From Haemonchus contortus (lineage: Eukaryota > Nematoda > Chromadorea > Rhabditida > Trichostrongylidae), in contig LS997566.1 in the NCBI GenBank assembly GCA_000469685.2, forward strand, positions 16,668,045-16,732,044: a DNA stretch of 64,000 nt, given 5' to 3'. A model generated the notes under the pieces. That model made no database searches and was not told where the DNA came from. It saw only the letters and a list, made by a program, of their open reading frames with translations. This document shows positions 33,332 to 44,674 of the stretch, one piece after another. The number at the start of each line of letters is the position of its first letter. Positions within the stretch are counted from its first letter, which is position 1. The translations under genes and the position numbers were made by a program.

Positions 33332-33746
33332 CGGAAGCAGAAGCGTCACGCCTACCCGGAATGTACTAGGTGCCCCGGTCAGTACCAAGGTTGATGTTCT
33401 CAAGCCACTGCCCACTGTTGTGTCGCTCGTTTGTTCTCAACGCGATACTGATTGGAAGAACTCTTGCCACCTGCTGAACAGAATATTCCCTATTGGACTA
33501 CAAGTGTGCGCGGCCCAAAAGTGGTTTGGGTTCATGCAGCCAACTGCTGCCAGGCAATGTTGCCTCACGTGCTGGGTGGCAGTGTGGCTGCGCTGCAATG
33601 ATCGATATATAACGGAGAAGAATTACGCCTTGTTCTATGGAAGCGGATCCCCTCTAAGAGGCAGAAGCCCAATAGTCGGTACTCCCTTGCGTTTCCTCCC
33701 GCCAAAAAAAAATGGCCGACTGCAGCTGTCGTGCACTACGCTATAG
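33323..33746 (+). CDS. Second, frame-shifted open frame of LTR unit 1
   Basis: The frame opens immediately after a TAG, overlaps the end of the upstream ORF and runs to a stop at 33744-33746. It encodes a Cys/Trp-rich segment (CCLTCWVAVWLRC, VCAAQKWFGF), then NYALF-GSGSPLRGR. The last ~35 residues lie in a stretch that is also present at the 3' end of the BEL unit (44574-44625). It lacks a clear ATG, so a frameshift from the first ORF is possible. Function unknown. Confidence 0.35.
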
Positions 33747-33780
33747 GGCGAACGTCCGAGGCTGATGCCCACAGGGGATC

Positions 33781-33794
33781 TTTTGGGGCGGGAG
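33781..33794 (+). promoter_or_regulatory. Polypurine tract before LTR 2
   Basis: TTTTGGGGCGGGAG abuts the LTR, as expected for the plus-strand primer of an LTR element. The same tract precedes LTR 3 (36388-36401) and LTR 4 (44661-44674). Confidence 0.8.
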
Positions 33795-34285
33795 TGTCGC
33801 GTATCGCAAGGATCGCTCCAAGGGCTTCCCGGGCGTGCCGACGCCTGTAGGTCACCGTCGCAATTGACCCCCTATAATCAAAGGTGAATGCGCGGGAAAT
33901 ACGCGTTGCAGCAGTGGTTCTCGACGCGTTTTCTCATTCTTCCGACCCGACTCGGCGTCACCCCGACGTGTCTTCGCCCCCCCCCCGCACCTCGCGACGG
34001 GCCTGCAAGGCTCCGGCCCTCAGAATCGTTTTTGGATAACGGCGCCCCCACCTACTGCCTTCGACGAGGAGTCCGTAAGTTGCAATTGGCGTTATGACAT
34101 TTTGATTGTAAATGATGTTACGATTTATTTATGAAGGCTGATCCCTTCATTGCTTTTGTTCGTATCGGGATCGGTTTTCACCTACATCGAATATTGCTAA
34201 CTTCACTCGAAACGGTTGGGTCAGATGTCAAACGAGGCTGTGTAATGTTAGGGGGTGCAACTATTAGAATCACCGAAATGCAACA
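33795..34285 (+). repeat. LTR 2
   Basis: 491 bp, with a shorter C run than the other LTRs. Its left half is like LTR 3 (GGGCTTCCCGGGCG, TTCCGACC, CCTGCAAGG) and its right half is like LTR 1. Confidence 0.95.
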
Positions 34286-34455
34286 TGGTGCATCGGCCGA
34301 AGGCAATCGAAGCCGGATATCGATCCAGTCAATCAATAGTACAGAGAGCGCCCCCTAGATTGCATTCCCCACACGGGGGCAGCAACTAAACTTTAACCCC
34401 ACCTTTGTAGAGACGACTTCTATGAAATAACCTCACTTATGATCAACTTACCCAC

Positions 34456-34576
34456 AAAGACAATACGCGCACCCCGGACGTCATAGTCTGGTTAGACTGT
34501 GGAAACTAGCCAACTTGATTGGCTAGTTGCCACAGTCTAACCAGACTATGACGTCCGGGGTGCGCGTATTGTCTTT
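34456..34576 (+). promoter_or_regulatory. Leader hairpin of LTR unit 2
   Basis: Copy of the 58-bp stem, 5-nt loop structure at 31849, exactly 2,607 bp downstream and with the same single mismatch. Confidence 0.93.
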
Positions 34577-34666
34577 GATCCTAATTTTCGTTGTAGTCGT
34601 TGTTTTTTCGCCGAGTGCAATTGCTTATATGGACGGCCATATTAAGTTTTAGCCTTTTCAGATAGT

Positions 34667-35938
34667 ATGAGTGAAGTCAGCTCAATCAACCCCAGTGATT
34701 CCGCTAGTAACGTACATTCTGCTCCACAGCGTCTAGACAGTAAAATGATGGAAGCAGTTCAGGAAGGCCAAAGTACATCAGGCAGACATGGGCCACAGCG
34801 TGTGGATGTATTGTCACAGGTTGGTAGCGTGATGGCAGATGAGTTTTTGACGAACTGTATGAGCATGGTGGAACCGGCTTTGGCCCTACTGGAGACCAGG
34901 GGAGTGCATGCACTCAACGGCCCAACCCTCTTTGTCGAGTATTGGACTGGTACTGAGGATGCAGACGATCCAGTCGTTGGAACGGAACATTTCGAGTATA
35001 GGGCAGATGCCCGTTACAACCAATTTGGTCAAGTGGCGCGCTGGGAGAAAGTTGCTTGCGCATTGTCGAATGCCACTGTGAGAGTATGCCAACAGAGTGG
35101 TGGGTAAAAGTTCGCGGGACACCTAGGGCTAATTGGTCCGCCACTCAATCTGGATTCTGATCGGGTCAATAGGATGTTGTGGTGCGCCCAGAATTTGCAT
35201 CATAATGTCGTGCCTTACTGTGTGGTCACAAACTTTTGGGCAGTATGTCGGGGAGCTGAGCCTAGTGCTGGGTACGAAGATATGCTTGCCGCACTCACTA
35301 CGATTTTGCTTGCGGATCACAGGAACTTAATTCGTCAAGCCAAGGCAGGAGAGGGCCCCAACTCGCTCGTTGTTCGTGGACTAACTTTGAATCGCAATCG
35401 ACTTACAACTGTTGTTCTTTACCTTATGTGTACTTCCTTTGCACCAAGCGATGAAGCCCTAAACCTCTATACAACCGCCAACTGGACGATAGATAGAAGA
35501 GTGAGCGTGCTGAATCGACTTTGGAGAGTGATGCACAATACGGAACCGGTAGAGAGATTGTTTGACGGAGCAAATTACACTGAAATCATGCCGACAGGGC
35601 GAGTCAGAGCAAGGAATTGCGAGGAGGCAGACTTGCCTAAGAACCCAGCTCAAGAACAGGAAGAAGAAGGAACCAATGCCTGCCAAGAGGGGGCTGAAGA
35701 TGACAGGACCCCAGAACCAGACTTTGATCAGGACGAGGAAATGCGACATCTGGGAGCAGACGATCCAACTGAAAGGCGGCCTGCGGTTACTCACTATGTT
35801 GCACCGACTAGAGATCCGCCCAGGATGGTGCACAAGAAGTGTCGCGTTTATTGCGACCTACCCGCAGAGGCCATGTATTGCGACAATAATAGGGAAATTA
35901 AGTCTGCCAAAGTGGGTGGTAGGATGATAGCTAACTGA
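34667..35938 (+). CDS. Unrecognised ORF of LTR unit 2 (in-frame TAA)
   Basis: Duplicate of the ORF at 32060-33331, offset by 2,607 bp. The TAA is kept at 35105-35107. I saw three base differences between the copies: one silent (CAA/CAG) and two that change an amino acid (Ala/Thr in the LTAILL stretch, Leu/Met before CTSFAP). The second open frame is likewise repeated (about 35930-36353). Such low divergence means a very recent duplication or an assembly duplication. Function unknown. Confidence 0.6.
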
Positions 35939-36401
35939 CGGAAGCAGAAGCGTCACGCCTACCCGGAATGTACTAGGTGCCCCGGTCAGTACCAAGGTTG
36001 ATGTTCTCAAGCCACTGCCCACTGTTGTGTCGCTCGTTTGTTCTCAACGCGATACTGATTGGAAGAACTCTTGCCACCTGCTGAACAGAATATTCCCTAT
36101 TGGACTACAAGTGTGCGCGGCCCAAAAGTGGTTTGGGTTCATGCAGCCAACTGCTGCCAGGCAATGTTGCCTCACGTGCTGGGTGGCAGTGTGGCTGCGC
36201 TGCAATGATCGATATATAACGGAGAAGAATTACGCCTTGTTCTATGGAAGCGGATCCCCTCTAAGAGGCAGAAGCCCAATAGTCGGTACTCCCTTGCGTT
36301 TCCTCCCGCCAAAAAAAAATGGCCGACTGCAGCTGTCGTGCACTACGCTATAGGGCGAACGTCCGAGGCTGATGCCCACAGGGGATCTTTTGGGGCGGGA
36401 G

Positions 36402-36896
36402 TGTCGCGTATCGCAAGGATCGCTCCAAGGGCTTCCCGGGCGTGCCGACGCCTGTAGGTCACCGTCGCAATTGACCCCCTATAATCAAAGGTGAATGCGC
36501 GGGAAATACGCGTTGCAGCAGTGGTTCTCGACGCGTTTTCTCATTCTTCCGACCCGACTCGGCGTCACCCCGACGTGTCTTCGCCCCCCCCCCCCCCGCA
36601 CCTCGCGACGGGCCTGCAAGGCTCCGGCCCTCAGAATCGTTTTTGGATAACGGCGCCCCCACCTACTGCCTTCGACGAGGAGTCCGTAAGTTGCAATTGT
36701 CGTTATGACATTTTGATTGTAAATGATGTTACGATTTATTTATAAAGGCTGATCCCTTCATTGCTTTTGTTCGTATCGAGATCGGTTTTCACCTACATCG
36801 AATACTGCCAACTTCATTAGAAACGGTTGCGTCAGATGTCAAACGAGGCTGTGTAATGTTAGGGGGTGCAACTATTAGAATCACCGAAATGCAACA
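36402..36896 (+). repeat. LTR 3
   Basis: 495 bp. The left half matches LTR 2 and the right half is closer to LTR 4 (GTATCGAGATCGG, CTTCATT-GAAACGG). It serves as 3' LTR of unit 2 and 5' LTR of the BEL unit. Confidence 0.95.
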
Positions 36897-36906
36897 TGGT
36901 GCATCG

Positions 36907-37520
36907 GCCGGAAAATATTCCACGCCCAGAATAACACCGCTCGACCTCTGATACGCCATCCTCAACCAACGACATTCTTAGAGCTATCATATCTTGTTCT
37001 GCTCGACACCCTGCGGCACTGGGGGCGTTCATCACTCCCCGCACGTTGGAAAACCATTTTTGAGTGACATCATCTCTGTCTGTTTCGAGGTATTGCACCA
37101 GTTCAACATAGTCATTGCGCATCACCCCTGGCCAAACGGTAGGAACGCGCAAACACAGACTATACACGCTCTCCAGGGGGGCAAATCTCATAATCCATTT
37201 AGACACGTCCACTTCCTCTCTCTCAATCAGTTCCTTCAAGCTAACTCCAAATTGGCTTTCAATAGCAGATAAAAACTTAATCCTGCATTGGACCAGAATA
37301 GGCACTTGCAAGTCAGTTATCAGGTAGAGGTAGCCAAATAAGATACGTGTGACATGAGGAATTCCATCAACATCTTCCCAACCACGTCCCTCATCTCCGT
37401 TTCGGTAGCATTCATACGTGTTCAGGTATGCCTTTGCAATCCGAGTGTGAGTAGTGGGTGCTATAGCTCCTCGTGCTAGATGGAAGCCATATGGATGCCA
37501 TATGGCAGAGAAAACGGATT
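36907..37520 (-). pseudogene. Antisense coding-like fragment at the start of the BEL unit, unrecognised
   Basis: Directly after the primer site of LTR 3 the minus strand stays open for ~190 codons, from about 37520 down into the LTR. The composition is protein-like: HVTRILFGYLYLITDLQVPI, then LKELIEREEVDVSKWIMRF, and YVELVQYLETDRDDVTQKWF. No ATG was found and no domain recognised. It points against the BEL genes, so it is a rearranged or captured segment rather than part of the normal BEL layout. Confidence 0.45.
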
Positions 37521-40500
37521 AGAGGCACAACAGGACGACTTGGACTCAGACTCGGATCTATTCCTTGTGAATGCAGTCCAGACAATCAGAACACCGTCAA
37601 CGTTAAACTACACACCCCAAGCTAGTACATGCAAAATAACCAGCCTGAGAAATCCTCCTCGCCTCATGATAATCAAGGCTCAGACATACAATTTCATCAG
37701 CAAATCAAACCAACTTCTCACCGTATTACTGAATAACGGTTCTCAGCATAGTTACATGAAGCGAGACACGGCCACCGTTCTTGGGTTGCAATTGCAATAC
37801 CCTCAGGAAATCACAACCGTGTCATTTGGCGGCCACTCACAGACCGAGACATCACACCGAGTCAAAATCGTACTCCAAAACACGCACAATGGTAATCCAA
37901 CAACACTTTACTTGTGGACTAGCAAATTCATAACCGCCGTCTCCAGTAATACAGGGGAAGAATTCTGGGCAGCCCCCGAACAACCCAAAAGCAGTGTGGA
38001 AATAGATATACTCATCGGCATGGACTATTATTGGGACCTTGTTGACTTCAAACTCAATAGCCGTCTCCCCTCTGGTTTAGTTGAGTCCCAAACTAGACTT
38101 GGACCAGTATTGTCCGGTTGCCGTCGCTACCGCCTTCCACGATACATTCCACTTTGGGATATCACAATGAGAGGGGAGACCCTGATAAAGAGACCGACAA
38201 CATTGTACGCCACCTTTTCGGCTTAGACATGGTTGGCACGAGGGAAGATCTCGAGGACACGGATGCCCGTATTATGAAACTATACCGCGATACAGTACAA
38301 GTTACCAACGGAGTAATTCATGTACAGTTCCCCTGGAAGACAGGTCATCCCCTCTAGCCGACAATAAAGCCTTGGCACTGCGAAGGTTAGAAAGTCAATA
38401 TGAAAAACTACGCCACCTTCCTTCGTTGTGGACCGAGTATTGCAAAACCTTCGAGCAACAACTAAACTCGGGCATAATAGAGGACGTAAAAAAGGATACA
38501 CCTGTCGGTACGCGAGTCTATTACATACCACACCAAGCGGTATTGAAAGAGGACAGCGCAACTACAAAACTGCGCATAGTATTCGACGCCTCGAGCCACA
38601 TGAGAGGCGCACCCAGCCTTAATGATTGTGTGCATCAGGGCCCATCCTTAATACCTGACCTCTGCGCGGCACTATTAAGATCACGTTTCAGTCCCATCCT
38701 CATCATAGCAGACGTAGAGAAAGCATTCCATCAGATCCGATTACAAGAGGATCAAAGAGACGCAACCAGGTTTCTTTGGCTAAAAGACCCGACAAAAAGC
38801 CCAACAAAAAACAACATTCGTGTTCTGCGCTCCACCCGCGTTCCATTCGGCGTGAACGCCTCACCGTTTTTGCTCAGTATGTCAATCAAATATGCTCTGA
38901 AAACAAACAGCAATAATCAATTCAGTAAGGAACTCTTAGCAAACACTTACGTAGACAACGTAATCATGGGCGCCCACAACGTTGAAGAGGTAACAGCCAA
39001 ACAAAAACTGAGCAAGGAAACATTCAAAGCTATGAGTATGAACCTCCGCGAGTTCATGACCAACGATAACGATGTCTTCAATGCGATACCAAGCAAAGAT
39101 CGCATGAAGAAAACAGGTAGTACAGTGAAACTGTTAGGACTTAAGTGGGACACAAGCTCTGACACACTATACATCCCCATCAAAACTTCATCAACTGAGG
39201 TTTTGACAAAAAGGACCGCACTGAAATCGTTTGCTTCCACTTTTGATCCACTGGGCCTGCTGGCTCCACTGTTAGTGAGAGCAAAAATGTTTATTCAGGA
39301 TTTATAGATCAACAAACACTCGTGGGATGATCCTTTAGACGAGAATAGCGTCTCAAGGTGGACAGAAATAGTTCAAGGAATAAGTGGCTTCAACAAAAAG
39401 ATTCCAAGATTTGTAGCCAAATCAAAGGAAGCAAAATACGATCTACTGCTTTTCTCCGACGCCTCTCAAAGAGTATGTGCTGCTGTCACATACCTGTTAT
39501 GAAAGGCGCCGCGCGCAAATCCCGTGAGCTACATAATATTTTCAAAGACGAAACAAGCAGTTCCAAAAAAGTCAACCATTCCGAGGCTAGGGTTGCTGGC
39601 CTTAGTACTTGCAATCAAATCAACACGATACCTACTCAAAGAACTCAAAATTCCTATCAATACAGTTCACATATTTTCCGACTCGCAGATCATTTTACAT
39701 TGGATCACCTCTACCAAGCCACTCAAAACCTTCGTTCACAACAGGGTCAGATACATATATCAAAGAGGTACTTGACGAACTAAAAGAGGCAAGCATTGCA
39801 AGCCACTTCCACTTCGTCAATTCAGAACAAAACCCAGCCGACTGTGCAACTAGAGGCCTAACAAATGCGGAATTAGGACATCATATGTGGTGGCACGGCC
39901 CTGAGTTCATTACTTCACCTGTCAACGAGTGGCCGAAGAGAGATCCTCAGATGGATCCACAATCATCATTCACTGATGAAGTGGAAAGAGAGTTTAAATC
40001 CATCAATTCAGTAACAGCAGAAGGCTACAAGTCGGTACCACCATTCAACAAGACCAACTCTTACACAAAGTTAGTTTATATCACAGCTTACGTACTCAAA
40101 TATATACAGGAACTTCAATCTCGAGTCAAAAAGAACAAAGCACATGATTCCAAAACGAGGGAAGCACGGCGCCCGGTGTCTAGTCCAACATTCATCACAC
40201 TAGAAGATACACGAAAAGCAGAGTTGGTCATACTCCGTGAGCATTACCGCGAGGGAGCACTTCAGCTTCATAGCCGTATAATGAACCGCTTCCAATTGAC
40301 TGAGGACGACAATGGAATCTATAGAGGCAACTTTAGGATGGGTAACTCCCAATTAGAGACCTCAGCCAAGAACCCAATTTTACTCCTACCAAGTCATCAA
40401 CTGACGCGCACGATAGTCACGCACTATCACGAAGAACTATTCCACGCAGGTTCATCCCACCTTATCACAGCTCTAAGGAGTCACTACTTCATTCCTAGAA

Positions 40501-41642
40501 TACGCCGTGTAGTAAATAGCGTCATCTCGAAATGCATCGTTTGCAAACGACATCAAGGTCGATGTTTTTGGTACCCTTGCGCGCCAGATCTACCGTCCCA
40601 ACGGGTGCACCGGAGTCGCCCATTTCAAAACGTAGGACTGGACTACTTCGGTTCCCTCAAGATTCGTTCTGAAGAAAGACGAGAGTCTAAAGTATGGATA
40701 TCACTATTCACATGCATGACAACTAGGGCACTCCACCTCGAAGTCCTCGAAGACAACTCTGCACCGCAGTTCCTTTTGGCCTTCAGACGATTTGTGTCAC
40801 GCAGGGGGGCTCCATCCTATGTAGTGAGCGACAATGCTCCAACATTCAAACTAGGAAAGGAAATCTTAGTCAACGAGTTGACTCATTTCAAGGAAAACTT
40901 CCTACTTCGGCAGTATACGATATCACAGAAATTGAAATGGGATTTCATAACGCCACTTTCGCCTTGGAAAGGCGGCTTTTATGAGAGATTGGTCGGCTCG
41001 GTGAAATTAGCACTAAAAAAAGCAATACACACAAAAATCATGAGCCCCTGGCACTTACAAACACTCATAACCGAAATAGAGGCAACACTTAACACGAGAC
41101 CCATAACGCCAGTAACAACTAACACTACAGATGAACCGACGGCACTACGTCCAATAGACTTGATAAGTCCCCAATTCACGTTGGCAAACAGCCTACACTC
41201 AAATCCAACAGCCAACATAGTCGAAAATCTTGTCGATTCCGAATCACACACATATCTAATTGACTACTGCACAGTTCTGCGAGACTTGCCCTGACACAAG
41301 GAGTACCTTCACGCCCTTGCCGAAAGGAATTAAAGCAAGTCCTCGGCCAAACAAGGGTCTAGAGCCAATCCTTCAGTTGGAGACGTAGTGCTGATTAGAC
41401 AAGAAAACATATCCAGGTCGTCTTGGCCACTCGCTCTCATAATCGGGATCAATAGTTCAGCAGACGTTTCGGTACGGTCAGTAAAACTCAGAACGGGAGC
41501 CCACAAGACCATCGACCGTTCCATCAATCAGCTTATACCCCTGGAGATAACCGCTCAAATGAAAGATGAACTAACTACGCCAAAAGAGCGCCTCAAAAAA
41601 CCAGCAAGAATACAGCCTTCGCGAGCAGCCAAGCAAAAATAG
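37480..41642 (+). pseudogene. BEL/Pao pol: protease, RT, RNase H, integrase (decayed)
   Basis: Domains follow the BEL/Pao order but in broken frames. Aspartic protease (DUF1758-like) at 37480-38226 has LLNNGSQHSY where LLD(S/T)GSQ is expected. Reverse transcriptase at 38372-39307 has LRIVFDASSHMRG, ILIIADVEKAFHQI, VPFGVNASPF and TYVDNVIMG. RNase H at ~39308-39775 has FSDASQRV and FSDSQIILHWI; IPRLGLLA stands where IPRLELLA is usual. Integrase at 39609-41294 has an HH-CC zinc region (HYHEELFHAG...CIVCKR) and DDE residues in GLDYFG, SDNAPTF and GGFYERLVGS. Then a DUF5641-like end follows to 41642. Stops or frame changes occur near 38226, 38356, 39305, 39500, 39775 and 41292. The lost protease Asp and RNase H Glu, plus the breaks, make it non-functional. 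Confidence 0.9.
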
Positions 41643-41748
41643 TACACCGAACAATATCATTACAAAACTAACATCCATAACCAAAACGGCTCACTTCATC
41701 ATCACACAAAAAAAACAATCGGTACTATTCTACTATTACACCCCCAGA

Positions 41749-42143
41749 ACTATTCTACTGTTACACCACCAAAAACTCAAAATTTTGATTTTCAATGAAA
41801 CTTCGCCTATAGGGGTAATCCGATGCCCTGGTAACGAATATGACCTTCATTTTTGGCGTTGGCGCCAATTGGCTCCAATTGGCGCCAATTTGGCGCCAAA
41901 TTGGCGCCAGTTGGAGCCAAATGGTGCCAGCGCCGAAAATGAATGTTATAATCGTTATCAGGACCTGAAATAACCCCTAAAGGCAAGTTTTCAGCAAATT
42001 TGGTGAAAACACCCTTGAAAACACCCGCGCCAACGCCAAAGATGAAGGTCATATTCGTTATCAGGGCATCGGATTACCCCTATAGGCGAAGTTTCATCGA
42101 AAATTAAAATTTTGAGTTTTTGGGGGTGTGATAGTAGAATAGT
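41749..42143. mobile_element. Palindromic MITE with a GGCGCC-rich centre inside the BEL unit
   Basis: The arms pair over ~100 bp or more: ACTATTCTACTGTTACACC... and CAATGAAACTTCGCCTATAG... on the left return inverted at the right. The centre is a cluster of TTGGCGCCAA/TGGCTCCA motifs (41865-41935). It sits between the pol end and the gag-like ORF. Confidence 0.75.
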
Positions 42144-42478
42144 ACCAAACAATCAAGAAGACACTTTTGAAATTCGTCCTATCGATTCCTAACATAACTC
42201 AAAGACAAACAAGATGCCAGCGCTGAGTGGTCCCGTCACGTAATGGATCGTAACCGACCGCAGCGCGGATCCGGCGCGGACGCGCAAAATCATAATTTCG
42301 GATTTTGTCTCCAACATCATTTATTTTTGAGATTTTTTCGTCTATTCGTATCCTCACACGTTGAAAACGCGTATACACCACTGTTCTCATTATCGTGTAG
42401 TTTCTTTGTATCATCGGAGAGATTTTGCTAAGACCTGACCCACATGTTTTCAGATAGCTATCCCTGTACAATTGTAGC

Positions 42479-44058
42479 GTGTTAATGAGCCGTCGTGGTT
42501 TACGCCGTGGACGTCTACTTTACCGCGTACACGGACAGAGAAATCTAGAAAGGACACAAGCCAGGTTTAGTCCAGTGAATTCAATGTCGAATATTTTTCA
42601 AAAATCGTCTTCGGTCGAGCGCGGGCTCACGATACCCCTGTTGACGACGACACGATCAACAGTTCACGCTATACACCACAACAAGGGATTGACTCAGTAG
42701 CAAACTCCCCTCCGCAGACCGAGAGAAACGACATCACCCCCGCAATAGCCTTGTTAAGAGTCAGTCAAGAAAATCAGACTGAACAGCAAACTGAGGCGAT
42801 GGACACTAGTACAATAGACCAATCGGGCCCCCCCCCTTACTACGAGACAACGACCCCAGTCACTGGGAACCGGCAAAAAAACCATCTGCCTTTGAAAAAT
42901 CAATACTGCACCTTAGAAGACATAATAGTTGCAAGGAATCAATCAGAAGAACGAAAAGGCGTAAAACATGCTGAGAAAAGAAAGAAAGATCGTATAAACA
43001 CAACGATGACCTTAACAAAATACGATAAAAGAAAAGCGGCGGTTCGAAATGAAAACCCTCCATTCGGGCGCAACCCGACATCTAGTACATTCGTCCGCAG
43101 TCGGGCATTGACACCATTCAGTGCAATGAACAGTGAGCCCTACTCGACCGAAGAACTTACAGCGCATCAGTTTCGTAGTGCCTTGAATTACATCACAGCC
43201 AACAGTGCTCTACGTGACCAGGTTCGAGACCTCGTCGTACCAGCGCCGGAGGCGACGCCGGCACGACCAGGAGGCTTCGAAACTGCCACGACTATTGTTC
43301 ATTTGTTGCAAAACCTACTTGAATTAGTTCAAAACACCGCTCGTTTCGGTCCACCAAAGGCGCAAAGCAACACATTTCAACAACAACCACTCTGTCCACG
43401 CTTACGAGGTGTAACTCGACGCCGCACGACGGGTCGCACACAATTTGCGACAAGAATGCGCCCAGCTAAATCCGGTCACCCTTGGGTAGAATCCTGCACT
43501 TTCTGTGATGATCATGATCATTATGTATCTGACTGCCTGTCGCACCCCTACCTCAGTAGTAGGGCCTACAGAGCGGAGGAAAGCGGCATTTGCAGTAACT
43601 GCGTGAAACACCACTATGGCCTCTGCATACGCAGAGACCCTTGCAGCATTTGTAAAATAGAAGGTCACCATCGCGCCTTTTGTGTTCAGAACCCATGGGT
43701 GATTCCGGACATAACTACTCCACCAGAGCGCTTTTATCGCGAACTTCGGGCAAAAACGTACAGAGACCCTCCACCAGGTCATACTCCAAGGCGTCCTCAT
43801 ACTCGCCCTTACAGGGGCAACGGAAGGGTGAGGAAGGAAATCACCCGATACCGCCAGAAGACGAGACTAACCCGTTCTCGCTCCACCAATCTGCAAAAAA
43901 GAGCGGGGGAAGCTGGAGATCCTCTCCACATGACCGTGATGACTGAAAAAAAGGGAGAAAGTCATCTTAAAAAAAAGTTACACACCTCAATATCCGCTTA
44001 CTATAATGGCTTTCTAACTAGTTCATTGTTTCGTTTTCAGCTAATTGTGGCTTCCTAA
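42479..44058 (+). pseudogene. BEL/Pao Gag-like ORF, located downstream of pol
   Basis: The main frame 42751-44058 (435 codons, preceded by a shifted frame 42479-42700) has a Pro/Gln-rich start and a helical centre (HQFRSALNYITANSALRDQ). It then has three zinc-knuckle-like clusters in residues ~247-311: CTFCDDHDHYVSDC, CSNCVKHHYGLC and CSICKIEGHHRAFC, the pattern of BEL Gag proteins. A basic tail follows. Normally gag precedes protease and RT; here it follows them on the same strand, so the unit is permuted. An 80-bp direct repeat (CTAACTAGTTCATTGTTTCG twice, 44013 and 44056) follows the stop. Confidence 0.75.
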
Positions 44059-44674
44059 CTAGTCCATTGTTTCGTTTTCAATTACTAATCCAAAGTTTCT
44101 TCATCTAGTTCAGTACTTTATTCAGTTACTCGTTCGGCGTTCACTCTGACCTTCAGCAATCAGTTTCTTTGCTTCCCTCTATGCGTTGCAAAATGAATAA
44201 CGGAAAGACCACTAGTTCATACCTGGAGAACCGATACTTGAGTGTTTGCTCAATAAACCTTTTCAAGGTAAGGCCCACTTCTGCCACAACACTCAACACG
44301 TTTCCATGCAATTCTTTTCATCGAATTCTATCTATTCTTTTCACTTCCAGGACAAAACATCTTCTTAGGCGGTAATACCTGCAGCTGTCACTCGTCCATT
44401 CCGCGATGTCGAAGATTTTGTTTGAAGCTCGTTGTTATCACTAATGCTGTTATCTGTTTTGTTATGTCACAATAGCTCATGTTACCAGAAGTTTCCTTCT
44501 CACTCAAGGGATCAGCAAGTTGAGTAGTTGTTCTGAGAAGCCATGCAATTTTTTGGCAATTCGTATTGAAAATTGAAGAATTACGCCTTGTTCCGTGGAG
44601 GCGGATCCCCTCTAAGAGGCAGAAGCGGCGAACGTCCGAGGCTGATGCCCACAGGGGATCTTTTGGGGCGGGAG

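Noticed and set aside
38940..38970. TYVDNVIMG as a dead RT active site
   Set aside because: BEL/Pao enzymes of nematodes often carry YVDN rather than YVDD, so this alone is not evidence of loss.
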